Below, one piece after another: positions 8,643 through 17,485 of a stretch of 64,000 nt of DNA (positions are counted from its first letter, which is position 1; every line of letters begins with the position of its first letter). The DNA comes from Pedobacter soli. Its GTDB lineage: Bacteria; Bacteroidota; Bacteroidia; Sphingobacteriales; Sphingobacteriaceae. The stretch is from positions 185,342-249,341 of the forward strand of contig NZ_FMZH01000009.1 in assembly GCF_900101435.1 (NCBI RefSeq), given 5' to 3'. The position numbers were made by a program, and so were the translations under genes. The notes beneath the pieces are model-generated. The model was not told where the DNA came from. It searched no databases and saw only the letters and a program-made list of their open reading frames with translations.

Positions 8643-8677
8643 GTTTGTTTTAGGTATATTTAAGCAAACAATCTGTG

Positions 8678-9184
8678 ATGAGAAAATCTAAAGCTGATAC
8701 TAAAAAAAACAACTTTTTTGAGCGGTTTGCCAATGCTGCAACCAAATTTACCGGAAGCTCTATCGCATTTATTGCTGCAACAGCCATTGTGATCCTCTGG
8801 GCAGTAACCGGTCCGGTTTTCGATTATTCTGAAACCTGGCAACTGGTTATCAATACCGGAACAACCATTATTACTTTCTTAATGGTTTTTTTAATCCAAA
8901 AGGCACAAAACAAGGATGGAAAAGCTATACAGCTGAAGTTAAATGAGTTAATTGCCGCGCATGAAAAGGCCAGTAACCGGATGGTAGATATTGAAGATTT
9001 AACAGAAAAGGATTTAGATCAGTTACACAAATTTTACGTTACGCTGGCTACATTAGCCAAAAAAGAGACCGATATTCATTGTTCGCATTCTATTGATGTG
9101 GCCACTGCGCTTAATGAATTGAAAATACAAAAGAATAAACACTTTAAACACCACGATAATGAGTCTGCAAGTTCAAAAAATTAA
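8678..9184 (+). CDS. Low-affinity iron permease family membrane protein
   Basis: A 168-residue membrane protein resembling the small bacterial members of the low-affinity iron permease family (Fet4-related, PF04120 type). Two membrane helices are visible near residues 28-50 (SSIAFIAATAIVILWAVTGP) and 58-80 (WQLVINTGTTIITFLMVFLI), followed by the family phrase IQKAQNKDGKAIQLKLNELI and a cytoplasmic tail with acidic DIEDLTEKDLDQL. The ATG at 8678 is preferred to the GTG three bases earlier. The C-terminus overlaps the next gene by 26 bases, so the two are probably translated from one message. Iron transport by this bacterial group has not been firmly shown; the name is by family resemblance. 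Confidence 0.8.
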   Translation: MRKSKADTKKNNFFERFANAATKFTGSSIAFIAATAIVILWAVTGPVFDYSETWQLVINTGTTIITFLMVFLIQKAQNKDGKAIQLKLNELIAAHEKASNRMVDIEDLTEKDLDQLHKFYVTLATLAKKETDIHCSHSIDVATALNELKIQKNKHFKHHDNESASSKN

Positions 9185-9581
9185 CCATCCCGAAGATTTA
9201 GATAAAGCATTTGCCATCCGTAAAATTGTATTTGTAGAGGAGCAAAACTGCCCGCCAGAGCTGGAGTGGGAGCATGAGGACGAATCGGTCCATTTTTTGG
9301 CTTCATACAATGGGCAGCCTTGCGGAGCCTGCAGGTGGCGTAAAACGGATAACGGTTATAAACTGGAGCGTTTTGCTGTTTTAAAAGACTTTAGGGGGCA
9401 TGGGGTAGGTCGTGCGTTAATTGCTGAGGCTTTATCTGATTTGCCTGACGATGCGCACTATATTTACCTGAATTCGCAATTAGATGCGATGAGTTTGTAT
9501 GCTAAATTTGGCTTTGTGGCTGAAGGAGAGCAGTTTGAAGAAGCAGGGATTCAGCATTTCAGGATGGTGAAGCAGGTTTAA
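9159..9581 (+). CDS. GNAT family N-acetyltransferase
   Basis: A 140-residue acetyltransferase of the ElaA/YitI-like GNAT branch. The N-terminal FAIRKIVFVEEQNCPPELEWEH stretch is typical. The acetyl-CoA binding motif is LERFAVLKDFRGHGVGRALI near residues 67-87, and the C-terminal YLNSQLDAMSLYAKFGFVAEGEQFEEAGIQHFRM closes the fold as in the family. The donor is acetyl-CoA; the acceptor is unknown. It starts inside the end of the iron-permease-like gene (26-base overlap), which suggests translational coupling, although no functional link between the two is known. Confidence 0.88.
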   Translation: MSLQVQKINHPEDLDKAFAIRKIVFVEEQNCPPELEWEHEDESVHFLASYNGQPCGACRWRKTDNGYKLERFAVLKDFRGHGVGRALIAEALSDLPDDAHYIYLNSQLDAMSLYAKFGFVAEGEQFEEAGIQHFRMVKQV

Positions 9582-9592
9582 TTTTTAAGAAT

Positions 9593-9600
9593 TATATTTG
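9593..9600 (+). promoter_or_regulatory. -7 box upstream of the TonB-C protein gene
   Basis: TATATTTG, a perfect TAnnTTTG match, ends 18 bases before the ATG at 9619. No clear -33 element. Confidence 0.5.
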
Positions 9601-9618
9601 CAATTTAAAACCTTATAA

Positions 9619-10323
9619 ATGAAAAAATTAATACTCTCGATATTTTTATTTATTCTTGCTTTTTTAGCTAAAGCTCAAAAAATGGATACTGTTTATTTCG
9701 ATCATAAATGGGTTAAAACGGATAAATCAAATAAATACTATTACAGAATTGTAGAAAAAAATAAATCAAAAGAAACATTTTTGGTTAAAGATTTTTACAA
9801 CACCGGAACTCTACAAATGGAAGGGACTTATTCATCTATTGATCCTGAAGTTAAAAATGGTGAATTTGTCTGGTACTACGAGAATGGTCAGAAGCGTATT
9901 GAGTCTACCTATAAAAATAATGAGGTAATTAAGGAACGTGAGTGGGATAGAAATGGTAATTTAAAAAAAGAACAAGAATTAGTTAATGTAACTAATAGCA
10001 CAACCGGAGAAGCAACCAAGGCGGTTATTGAAAGAGCTCCGCAGTTTCCAGGCGGTAAAGCGGCTTTATTTGATTTTATTTCCAGAAAAGTTAAGTATCC
10101 CTCGACTTTAATTAAGGAAGGCATTACCGGGAAAGTCATCGTTAGATTTGTTGTTACAAAAGAAGGAAAGGTTACTGATCCTGAAATTGTACAAAGTGTT
10201 CATCCGCTATTAGATGCTGAGGCAATAAGGGTTGTAAAGCTAATGCCGAAATGGGAACCGGGCAAACAAAATGGTGAATTTATCAATGTGAAATTTTCTC
10301 TTCCTTTTAACTTTAACCTATAG
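9619..10323 (+). CDS. Secreted MORN-like and TonB C-terminal domain protein
   Basis: A 234-residue exported protein with a signal peptide (MKKLILSIFLFILAFLAKAQ). Residues about 55-125 carry YwqK/MORN-variant repeats (GTLQMEGTYSS, NGEFVWYYENGQKRIEST, DRNGNLKKEQ). Residues about 140-234 are a TonB C-terminal domain: AVIERAPQFPGGKAALFDFI, then VRFVVTKEGKVTDPEIV and an AIRVVKLMPKWEPGKQNG motif. There is no N-terminal membrane anchor or proline-rich spacer, so it is unlikely to be a working ExbBD-coupled TonB; it may be a soluble periplasmic protein that uses the fold for binding. Such fusions are common and unstudied in Bacteroidota. Upstream is a perfect -7 box; base composition is more AT-rich than its neighbours. 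Confidence 0.8.
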   Translation: MKKLILSIFLFILAFLAKAQKMDTVYFDHKWVKTDKSNKYYYRIVEKNKSKETFLVKDFYNTGTLQMEGTYSSIDPEVKNGEFVWYYENGQKRIESTYKNNEVIKEREWDRNGNLKKEQELVNVTNSTTGEATKAVIERAPQFPGGKAALFDFISRKVKYPSTLIKEGITGKVIVRFVVTKEGKVTDPEIVQSVHPLLDAEAIRVVKLMPKWEPGKQNGEFINVKFSLPFNFNL

Positions 10324-10406
10324 TTCCATTTCTGGATGTTACGGGGAAAAATAGTGAGTCACTGCGTCGCAGAATTTATTTTATTTGTGTTTCCGTGTCA
10401 AAAAAA

Positions 10407-11267
10407 TTATCCAAATATCCTTCCTGATAAGGCCATTGCTTCATTCCATTTATCCATATCCAGATTTAAGTGTTCACCTTGTGCATTTAAGAAACTGATT
10501 ACATCTTCGGTGGCGATATTACCGGTTAGGTCATCGGCAGCCATCGGGCAGCCACCAAAGCCTTTTAAAGCTGAATCTATTCTTTTTACGCCAGCGTGGT
10601 AAGCTGCGGCTATTTTCTCGAAACGTAAGGCAGGGGTGGAGTGTAAGTGCACCCCGATTTCGGTATTACTAAACCTTGTAATTAATTTGGGCAGTATACT
10701 TTCGATTTTTGCCGGTGTTGAAACGCCAACGGTATCGGCCAGAGATAATATGCTTACGCCTTTGCTTACGAGTACATCGGCCCATTGCTCTACAATTTCA
10801 TAATTCCACTCATCGCCATAAGGATTACCAAAACCCATAGAAAGGTAAACTACAGCCTCTTTGTTGTTTTTAACGCAAAGCGAAAGCATCTCCTCAACCG
10901 TATTTAACGATTGAGCAATGCTGGAGTTGGTATTGCGTTGCTGGAAGGTTTCTGAAATAGAAAAAGGAAAACCAAGGTAATTGATCTCCTGATGCTGAAC
11001 AGCGGCTTCTACACCCCTCAAATTGGCTACAATGGCCAGTAGTTTGGTTTTTGTATCGCTTAAATCGAGGTTAGCCAATACTTCTGCAGTATCAGCCATT
11101 TGCGGAATAGCCTTTGGTGAAACGAAACTTCCAAAATCGAGCGTATCAAAACCTACCTGTAATAATAAATTGAGGTATTCGGTTTTTAACCCGGTAGGTA
11201 TAAAATTGTGTAGGCCCTGCATCGCATCGCGGGGACATTCAACTAACTTAAATTGGTTTTGGCTCAT
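10407..11267 (-). CDS. Hydroxymethylglutaryl-CoA lyase
   Basis: A 286-residue TIM-barrel enzyme that cleaves HMG-CoA to acetyl-CoA and acetoacetate in leucine breakdown. The HMGL-like features are all present: VECPRDAMQGLHNFIPT at the N-terminus (Arg in the substrate site), FGSFVSPKAIPQMADTAEV, the metal-binding IGVHLHSTP, and the active-site cysteine loop GFGGCPMAADDLTGN followed by ATEDVISFL. In the classical enzyme the cysteine loop reads GGCPYAxGASGN, so this one is slightly changed (MAADDLT) but keeps the cysteine. No other leucine-catabolic genes lie beside it. The 83 bases between it and the TonB-C gene hold nothing recognised. Confidence 0.9.
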   Translation of the reverse strand: MSQNQFKLVECPRDAMQGLHNFIPTGLKTEYLNLLLQVGFDTLDFGSFVSPKAIPQMADTAEVLANLDLSDTKTKLLAIVANLRGVEAAVQHQEINYLGFPFSISETFQQRNTNSSIAQSLNTVEEMLSLCVKNNKEAVVYLSMGFGNPYGDEWNYEIVEQWADVLVSKGVSILSLADTVGVSTPAKIESILPKLITRFSNTEIGVHLHSTPALRFEKIAAAYHAGVKRIDSALKGFGGCPMAADDLTGNIATEDVISFLNAQGEHLNLDMDKWNEAMALSGRIFG

Positions 11268-11339
11268 ATTTTTGGTTTAAGCGCAAGTTGGGGAAAGTTT
11301 TTGGTAAAAAGAAGCATGGGGCATAGAGCATAGGGGTAG

Positions 11340-11558
11340 TTGATCAGTTATCAGTTTGCAGTTTTCAGTTGCCAATGATCAAAAATCAATTTTCAGTTGG
11401 ATAATACAAGCGGGTAACTGAACCGCCCTTCGACTACGCTCAGGGTGACAAATGTATTTGCAGTTTTTAATTATCAATTACCAAAGACCAATTTTCAATT
11501 AGGTTTGGCTATGAACTATCAACCAATTAACTAATGACCAATGAACCAATGACAAATA
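11340..11558. repeat. Mixed intergenic repeats between HMG-CoA lyase and ndh
   Basis: Bases 11340-11400 repeat TCAGTTNNCAGTT and CAATTTTCAGTT words; 11426-11450 is a half copy of the CCTTCGAC...AGGGTGACA family (compare 46461-46528); 11511-11558 are ACTAATGACCAATGA words. No gene is seen here. Confidence 0.6.
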
Positions 11559-11560
11559 AA

Positions 11561-12895
11561 CTACTGCACTGCCTTAACCTCTTTTACGGGAGGTGCCTCC
11601 TCGCGGTAATCTACACTGCGGTCTTTGGCGAAAGTTCTGATAATTAAACGGGTGCCTCTATCGTAGCTAAAATAACTCCAGATCCAGTTTACAAAAACAA
11701 TAATCTTATTGCGGAAGCCCACTAGAGTCATGAGGTGCACAAACATCCAGGTAAACCAGGCAAAAACGCCCTGAAAGCGGATTTTACCAATATCAACAAC
11801 TGCTTTATTTCTACCTACAGTTGCCATAGAGCCTTTATCGAAATATTTAAACTTTTCTAAAGGTTTGTTTTCTACAATATTGATCAGGTTTTTAGCCAGG
11901 TGATGCCCTTGCTGAATGGCTGCGGGCGCAACTCCTGGGTGACCATTTGGTGTTTCTTCGTCAATTATGGCAGCTACGTCGCCAATGGCATAAATATTCG
12001 GATAACCTACAATCAGGTTCTGGGTATCGGTTTTTAAGCGGCCACCGCGTACAATTTCGGCTTTATCAAGTCCGTTTATTACCTGACCTTTAACGCCGGC
12101 ACTCCAGATTACGGTTGAGCTTAAAATAGGGGCTTTATCCTGTAAAGTAAGGGTATGTCCGTCGTAACCCAATACACGGGTTTCGTTCATTACCTGCACA
12201 CCCATATCGGTCAGGAAATCTTTCGATTTTTGTTGTGCCTGTGGCGACATTACGCCCAATAGCTCGGGCGAATTTTCGATGAGATAGATATTTACCTTGT
12301 TCACATCCATTTCGGGATAATCGTTGGGTATAACATGCTTTTTAAGCTCTGCAATGGCTCCAGAGGTTTCTACACCTGTTGGACCACCACCCACCACTAC
12401 GAAGTTTAAGAGTGCACTCTTTTTATCTAAATCTTTTTCGATCAGCGATTTTTCGAAATTCTGTAAAATCAAGCTTCTCAAATCAAGTGCTTCGGGGATA
12501 GATTTCATGGGCATAGAATTGGATTCAATTTCCTTGTTGCCGAAGAAATTGCTGGTAGAACCAGTGGCCAGCACCAGGTAATCGTAGCTCACCTTACCGA
12601 TATCGGTTTCGAGGCAATTTTCGGCTGAGTTAACAGCGGTGACCTTAGTTACCCTGAAAATTAAATTCTTTTGTCCTTTAAAAATTTTGCGGAGCGGAAA
12701 AGCAATCGAATCGGCTTCTAGACCACCGGTTGCCACCTGATACAATAAAGGCTGAAAGGTGTGGTAGTTATGCTTATCGAGCATGACTACCTGAAAAGGT
12801 TTGTTTTTTAAACGTTTAGCTAATTCAATTCCACCAAATCCGCCGCCAACAATAACTACTCTGGGGTATTCGCTTTTAGGAAGTTGTAAATCCAT
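11561..12895 (-). CDS. ndh: Type II NADH:quinone oxidoreductase (NDH-2)
   Basis: Single-subunit flavoprotein that passes electrons from NADH to quinone without pumping protons, attached to the inner membrane. The 444 residues show two Rossmann sites, IVGGGFGGIELAKRL for FAD at residue about 15 and VVGGGPTGVETSGAIAEL for NADH near residue 166, and the FAD-binding IYAIGDVAAI near residue 305. The AIQQGHHLAKNL stretch (quinone site region) follows. The C-terminal part (about 370-420) has hydrophobic segments FAWFTWMFVHLMTLVGF and IIVFVNWIWSYFSY, a common NDH-2 extension in this phylum. It could feed the cytochrome bd oxidase encoded near the start of the window, but no linkage is visible. The alternative, another FAD oxidoreductase, is less likely. 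Confidence 0.9.
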   Translation of the reverse strand: MDLQLPKSEYPRVVIVGGGFGGIELAKRLKNKPFQVVMLDKHNYHTFQPLLYQVATGGLEADSIAFPLRKIFKGQKNLIFRVTKVTAVNSAENCLETDIGKVSYDYLVLATGSTSNFFGNKEIESNSMPMKSIPEALDLRSLILQNFEKSLIEKDLDKKSALLNFVVVGGGPTGVETSGAIAELKKHVIPNDYPEMDVNKVNIYLIENSPELLGVMSPQAQQKSKDFLTDMGVQVMNETRVLGYDGHTLTLQDKAPILSSTVIWSAGVKGQVINGLDKAEIVRGGRLKTDTQNLIVGYPNIYAIGDVAAIIDEETPNGHPGVAPAAIQQGHHLAKNLINIVENKPLEKFKYFDKGSMATVGRNKAVVDIGKIRFQGVFAWFTWMFVHLMTLVGFRNKIIVFVNWIWSYFSYDRGTRLIIRTFAKDRSVDYREEAPPVKEVKAVQ

Positions 12896-13048
12896 TTTCT
12901 ATCGGTTTATCTGCTGCTAATGTAACAAAAAGATGGCCAAAAGGTTTAGAAAACAGGGTTTTGTCAGTGCTAATTTCTGTTTTGTTAGAGATATAACGCT
13001 ACAATGACGAAGGTGGGTTTTTGAAGGTTTTATGTACTGCCCCGGGTT

Positions 13049-13139
13049 AAATAAACCTGATGGGAGTGAGCATGGAGCGTAGCGAAATAAAACGGACAGC
13101 AGGACTATCGGAACCGAAGAACCACAAGATCTGCTTTTC
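13049..13139. repeat. Dispersed repeat (copy B)
   Basis: Same order of blocks as 6024-6130 (AAATAAACCTGAT, GCATGGAGCGTAGCG, AGCAGGACT, CCGAAG, CTGCTTTTC), but without the central palindrome. Both lie beside the 3' or 5' end of a minus-strand gene. Confidence 0.75.
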
Positions 13140-13166
13140 AAAAAAAATAAAAAACTTCGTCTTTTT

Positions 13167-13199
13167 AAACCTCGCAGGTTTTTAAAACCTGCGAGGTTT
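13167..13199. repeat. 15-bp perfect inverted repeat
   Basis: AAACCTCGCAGGTTT (13167-13181), a 3-base loop, then AAACCTGCGAGGTTT (13185-13199). It stands just after the end of secDF and before ndh, so it could also end transcription. Confidence 0.8.
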
Positions 13200-13209
13200 G
13201 ACATAAAAA

Positions 13210-13235
13210 AAGCGCTCCGGTTAACCGAAGCGCTT
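13210..13235 (-). terminator. Terminator of secDF
   Basis: AAGCGCT-c-CGGTTAACCG-a-AGCGCTT is almost a complete palindrome, with an A run on its left that becomes a U run in the secDF message. Confidence 0.8.
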
Positions 13236-13258
13236 ATCTATTTTAAGATTTTGAAACC

Positions 13259-16243
13259 TTATTTTTTCTCTGCAGAGCTACCCAAATCGATTACGATAGG
13301 AGTAGAGATACAAAGTGATGAGTACGTACCGATGATACGACCGATTAACAAGGCGAAAATAAATCCGCGGATGCTATCGCCACCGAAAATGAAGATTACC
13401 AATAATACGAAGAATACGGTTAACGAAGTTAAAATGGTACGGCTTAAGGTACTGTTTAACGCGAAGTTGATTAAGTTGTTACGCTCTTCGCCATGTAAAT
13501 CGTCTTTACCAGCTTCTTTTAGTTTCTCTCGGATACGGTCGAATACAACAACTGTCTCAGTCATGGTATAACCCATTACAGTTAAAATTGCTGCGATAAA
13601 ATCCTGACCAATTTCTAGAGAGAATGGCATAATACCATCTAAAATAGTGTAGAAAGATAATACCATTAAAACGTCGTGGAATAAAGCGATTACCGCACCT
13701 AAACCATACTGCCATTTTTTAAACCTTACCACGATGTAGATAAACATGAACAAGCATGAGATCAATACTGCGTAGAAAGCACCGTTTACGATATCGCTGG
13801 CGATAATAGGGGTTACTTTTTGCGAGCTTACGATTTCATATTTAGCACCTGCTAAACCTTTGTTTAAAGCGTCTTCTACCACTTTATCAGTTTTAATGTC
13901 CTGATCTTCGATGTGGAAAGTAGTGGTAATTTTAACCTGGCTATCTTCACCTGCAGTTTTAACCTCTGGTGTTTCGTTACCGAATGCCGGAGTTAACTTA
14001 GATTTTAAATCTTCGGTGCTTACCGCTTTATCGAAGTGAACCAAATAAGTTCTACCACCTTTAAAGTCAACACCTAAGTTTAAACCACCGTTTTTGAAAT
14101 ACATACCAATACCAGCTACAATGATGATGGTAGAGATAACGTAATAGATTTTACGACGGCCAACAAAGTTGAAGGCTAAGTTTTTGAACGCATTACGGGT
14201 TAAGTTGTTATCGAAATTAACTTCGATTTTACGGTTTAACAACGAATCGAAAACTACTCTCGAAATGGCTACAGCAGCAAATAAAGACGAAAGGATACCG
14301 ATACATAATGTAGTGGCAAAACCTTGTACCGGACCGCTACCGAAAACGTAAAGGATAGCACCTAAGATGAATAAGGTAACGTTAGAGTCGATAATTGATG
14401 GCATGGCATGTTTGAAACCTTCTTTAATGGCGGCACCAACGTTTTTACCATGTGCAAGCTCTTCACGTACACGCTCGAAAATAAGGATGTTCGCATCAAC
14501 TGATAAACCGATGGTTAACACGATACCGGCAATACCAGGTAAAGTTAACACAGCACCTAACGATACCAGGATACCGATAACGAAGAACAAGTTGATTAAA
14601 AGGGCAAAGTTAGCAACCCAACCAGCACGGTGATAATATAACGCCATGAAGATTAAGATTACAATAAATGCAATTACGAAAGAAACTAAACCATCGTGGA
14701 TAGCTTGTGCACCTAAAGTAGGACCAACAATGTAGCTACCAGCAATACGTGCAGGAGCAGGTAATTTACCAGCTTTTAAGATGTTTGATAAATCTTTGGT
14801 ATCAGCTTGTGTAAAGCTACCAGTGATTTGCGAAATACCGTTAGGGATCTCGTTTTGAACAGTCGGAGCAGAATAAACCTGATTATCTAATACGATTGCA
14901 ATCGCTTTTAAGTTATTTTTATCAGCAGAAGCTTCGGCAGTAATTTTTTTCCATTTTGCAGCACCTTCGCTGGTCATGTACATGGTTACTTCTGGTTTAC
15001 CTTTTTGATCAAAGTCAGCACGCGAATCGCTGATCGCCTCGCCACCTAAATCTGGTTTACCATCGGCACTTACTACTTTAATGGCATATAATTCGAAAAC
15101 TTTAGAACCTTCTCTTGGTCTAACGCTCCACATAAATTTCATCGTAGATGGAATTGCGGCAGCAACCTCAGGCATTTTCAAATAAGCATTAACTTTTGCA
15201 GTATCTTTTTGTAACGACATACCTACTACTGCACCAGGCATTAGCTGTTGTTGTCCGTTTTGACCTTGATAGATTGGTAAATTAAGGACCGCATATAACG
15301 GGTTCGATTTTAACAATTCTGCTCTAACGGCCGAAGAATCTTTTTTACCTAAACCTGCAAGTTTACCACCTTTAGCCGAGCTATCTTTAGCAGCAGTTTT
15401 TTCTAAACCAGCTAATTTGCTTCCGGCTGCAGCAGGGGCAGCAGTTGTATCTTTAGCAGCAGGAGCATCATTTTTTAATGTTGCAGCTAAAGTTTTGTTG
15501 ATGTTTTCTAATAAAGGTGCAACTTCTTGTACCTGGTATACCTGCCAGAACTGTAATTCTGCAGAACCTTGTAAAAGTTTAGCAATACGCTCTTTATCCT
15601 GTACACCTGGCATTTCAATTAAGATGCGGTTACTACCTTCTTGTTTTTGCATGTTCGGACTTACTACTCCGAAACCATCAATACGCGAACGTAATACCGT
15701 AAACGAACGGTCGATAGCGCTTGTTGCTTCTTTTTCTAAGAAAGATTCAACGTCGCTATTGCTTGCATTTGGTTTTAACTGCGAAGCGTTATCCTGATTT
15801 GAAAAGTAATCAGCAAGTTTTACACCCGGACTTAATTTTTCAAATTCGTTAACGAAAATTTTGATGTAATCTTTACCACCGGCGTTTAACTGGATCTGTG
15901 CATTTTGAACAGCTTTGTTAAAGTTTGCATCGGTAGGGTTACCCGCTAACGATTTAACCAATTCAGCTAACGATATCTCCATCGTTACGTTCATTCCGCC
16001 TTTTAAGTCAAGACCCAAATTAATTTCTTTCGATTTTACTTCCTGATAAGTGAATCCGGTTACAGGATAAACTTTTTCGGTACTCATCGAATCTAAGTAA
16101 GCCTTTTCTTTAGCTAAGTCACCTTTCGCATAGTTTTTTGCGTCTTTTTCTACCTTGGATGCAACCAAAGTAAAAGAGAGGGCATACGCACAAACGATAG
16201 CTAATACTATCGCTATAAACTTAATAAAACCTTTTCCTTGCAT
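13259..16243 (-). CDS. secDF: Fused protein translocase subunit SecDF
   Basis: Inner-membrane accessory of the Sec translocon that uses the proton gradient to pull exported proteins; SecD and SecF are fused, as usual in Bacteroidota. The frame opens at 16285, but a perfect -7 box (16291-16298) is too close to allow that start; the ATG at 16243 gives the expected N-terminus MQGKGFIKF followed directly by the first helix (994 residues). SecD part: DLKGGMNVTME, SRIDGFGVVSPNMQKQE, LIEMPGVQD, and the membrane core with GLSVDANILIFERVREEL. SecF part: GVDFKGGRTYLVHF and TETVVVFDRIREKL. The periplasmic region contains an Ala/Lys-rich insert with a duplicated KLAGL motif (about residues 260-300). A strong terminator follows. 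Confidence 0.95.
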   Translation of the reverse strand: MQGKGFIKFIAIVLAIVCAYALSFTLVASKVEKDAKNYAKGDLAKEKAYLDSMSTEKVYPVTGFTYQEVKSKEINLGLDLKGGMNVTMEISLAELVKSLAGNPTDANFNKAVQNAQIQLNAGGKDYIKIFVNEFEKLSPGVKLADYFSNQDNASQLKPNASNSDVESFLEKEATSAIDRSFTVLRSRIDGFGVVSPNMQKQEGSNRILIEMPGVQDKERIAKLLQGSAELQFWQVYQVQEVAPLLENINKTLAATLKNDAPAAKDTTAAPAAAGSKLAGLEKTAAKDSSAKGGKLAGLGKKDSSAVRAELLKSNPLYAVLNLPIYQGQNGQQQLMPGAVVGMSLQKDTAKVNAYLKMPEVAAAIPSTMKFMWSVRPREGSKVFELYAIKVVSADGKPDLGGEAISDSRADFDQKGKPEVTMYMTSEGAAKWKKITAEASADKNNLKAIAIVLDNQVYSAPTVQNEIPNGISQITGSFTQADTKDLSNILKAGKLPAPARIAGSYIVGPTLGAQAIHDGLVSFVIAFIVILIFMALYYHRAGWVANFALLINLFFVIGILVSLGAVLTLPGIAGIVLTIGLSVDANILIFERVREELAHGKNVGAAIKEGFKHAMPSIIDSNVTLFILGAILYVFGSGPVQGFATTLCIGILSSLFAAVAISRVVFDSLLNRKIEVNFDNNLTRNAFKNLAFNFVGRRKIYYVISTIIIVAGIGMYFKNGGLNLGVDFKGGRTYLVHFDKAVSTEDLKSKLTPAFGNETPEVKTAGEDSQVKITTTFHIEDQDIKTDKVVEDALNKGLAGAKYEIVSSQKVTPIIASDIVNGAFYAVLISCLFMFIYIVVRFKKWQYGLGAVIALFHDVLMVLSFYTILDGIMPFSLEIGQDFIAAILTVMGYTMTETVVVFDRIREKLKEAGKDDLHGEERNNLINFALNSTLSRTILTSLTVFFVLLVIFIFGGDSIRGFIFALLIGRIIGTYSSLCISTPIVIDLGSSAEKK

Positions 16244-16290
16244 TGTTTGTTTAAAATAATTTTGTCTTTCGCTGTTTTTTAACAAGTCGG

Positions 16291-16298
16291 CAAATCTA
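16291..16298 (-). promoter_or_regulatory. -7 box of secDF
   Basis: Minus-strand TAGATTTG, a perfect TAnnTTTG. The start site would fall near 16285, so translation must start downstream; the ATG at 16243 leaves a leader of about 40 bases. Confidence 0.6.
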
Positions 16299-16377
16299 AT
16301 TAAATTTTTAAATTATAGAACCCCTTAATTGATAATTTATTAAGATTAGTTTCCAATATAGAATTATCTTATCAAAA

Positions 16378-16834
16378 TAGTCCGGAGTCGGGAGTCCGAA
16401 GACGGAAGTCTGGGCGCATAAAGTTATCGAATCTTAACGCTGTGTGCTCAGTGTTTTTCTCAGTGAACTCTGTGGTTAAATTTTAGTCCGGGGTCGGGAG
16501 TCCGAAGTCAGAAGTCTGGGCGCATAAAGTTATCGAATATAAACGCTGTGTACTCAGTGTTTTTCTCAGTGAACTCTGTGGTTAAATTTTAGTCCCGGGT
16601 CGGGAGTCCGAAGACGGAAGTCTGGGCGCATAAAGTTATCGAATCTTAACGCTGTGTGCTCAGTGCTTTTCTCAGTGGGCTCTGTGATTAAAATTTAGTC
16701 CGGGGTCGGGAGTCTGAAGTCAGAAGTCTGGGCGCATAAAGTTATGGAATATTAACGCTGTGCGCTCAGTGTTTTTCTCAGTGGGCTCTGTGGTTAAATT
16801 TTAGTCCGGGGTCGGAAGTCCGGGCGCATAAAGT
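16378..16834. repeat. 106-bp tandem repeat, four full copies and a partial fifth
   Basis: Units start at 16378, 16484, 16590 and 16696, each exactly 106 bases, beginning TAGTCCGGnGTCGGGAGTC and ending CTCTGTGGTTAAATTTT. A shortened fifth copy (16802-16834) lacks about nine bases and breaks off at ATAAAGT. Units differ by a few substitutions (for example GAACTCTG against GGGCTCTG). The rest of the gap (16835-16900) holds a CTTTGCGG-TTAAA repeat similar to 55740-55766. Confidence 0.95.
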
Positions 16835-16900
16835 ACATGCATAGGATAAACTTTGCTTGCTTTGCGCCTTCTTCTCTGCGTACTTTGCGGTTAAAACAGC

Positions 16901-17404
16901 TTATTTCCTTTCTAAAACTTCAAAAGTGTAATCATACTTGTTCTTTTCGTCAGCCTTGTGTGGTTCTGAGCTGATTACTGTCCATTCACTTCGATCAAAA
17001 TCCGGGAAAAATGTATCGGCATCAAAATTATGGTGAATGGTTGTAAGGTACAATCTATCTGTTTTAGGCAAAGCCTGTCTGTAAATCTCCGCTCCACCTA
17101 CAATGAATATCGGTTTTTCTTCGGTTTTGGTAATGGCTAATGCTTCATCCAGGCTGTTTACTACTTCAACACCTTCAATTTTTAAGCTGGCATCACGCGT
17201 AATTACAATGTTGCGGCGATTGGGTAAAGGTTTACCTACCGAATCGAAAGTTTTGCGACCCATAATAACAGTATGCCCACTGGTGGTTTGCTTAAAAAAC
17301 TTTAAATCGGCTGGCATGTGCCATAAAAGCTGGTTGTTTTTGCCAATGGCGAAATTTTCGCCAACCGCTACAGCTATATAGATATTTTTTGGTTCATTAG
17401 TCAT
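16901..17404 (-). CDS. folA: Dihydrofolate reductase
   Basis: Reduces dihydrofolate to tetrahydrofolate with NADPH, regenerating the cofactor that thymidylate synthase consumes. The 167 residues have the family pattern: IAVAVGENFAIGKNNQLLWHMPADLKFFK (Met20-type loop and the substrate-binding acid), GHTVIMGRKTFDSVGKPLPNRRNIVITR, and the NADPH-site FIVGGAEIYRQALP. The start codon lies inside a dispersed repeat (17391-17422), so the first residues MTNEP are encoded by repeat sequence. Transcribed in the order thyA, S23-type gene, folA, probably one unit, since no terminator is seen in between. Confidence 0.96.
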   Translation of the reverse strand: MTNEPKNIYIAVAVGENFAIGKNNQLLWHMPADLKFFKQTTSGHTVIMGRKTFDSVGKPLPNRRNIVITRDASLKIEGVEVVNSLDEALAITKTEEKPIFIVGGAEIYRQALPKTDRLYLTTIHHNFDADTFFPDFDRSEWTVISSEPHKADEKNKYDYTFEVLERK

Positions 17405-17422
17405 TGGTCATTTGTTTATTGG
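17391..17422. repeat. TTGGTCATT-type repeat at the folA start (left flank of the S23 gene)
   Basis: CATTAGTCATTGGTCATTTG forms the centre. It is inverted relative to 17922-17953, so the two flank the four-helix-bundle gene. Confidence 0.65.
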
Positions 17423-17485
17423 TGTCTGCTTGGCGTATTAAAGCCTGGGTTGCCCGGAAATATTCCGAACTACATCAACGATAGG

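Noticed and set aside
10336..10602. 88-codon plus-strand frame over the end of HMG-CoA lyase
   Set aside because: It is the shadow of the lyase gene on the opposite strand; the lyase frame has clear motifs.
12917..13204. 95-codon frame between ndh and secDF
   Set aside because: It covers two dispersed repeats and the hairpin at 13167-13199; no coding signal.
16378..16834. Possible CRISPR array (regularly spaced repeats)
   Set aside because: The whole 106-base unit repeats with substitutions; there is no short conserved repeat with unique spacers, and no cas gene nearby.
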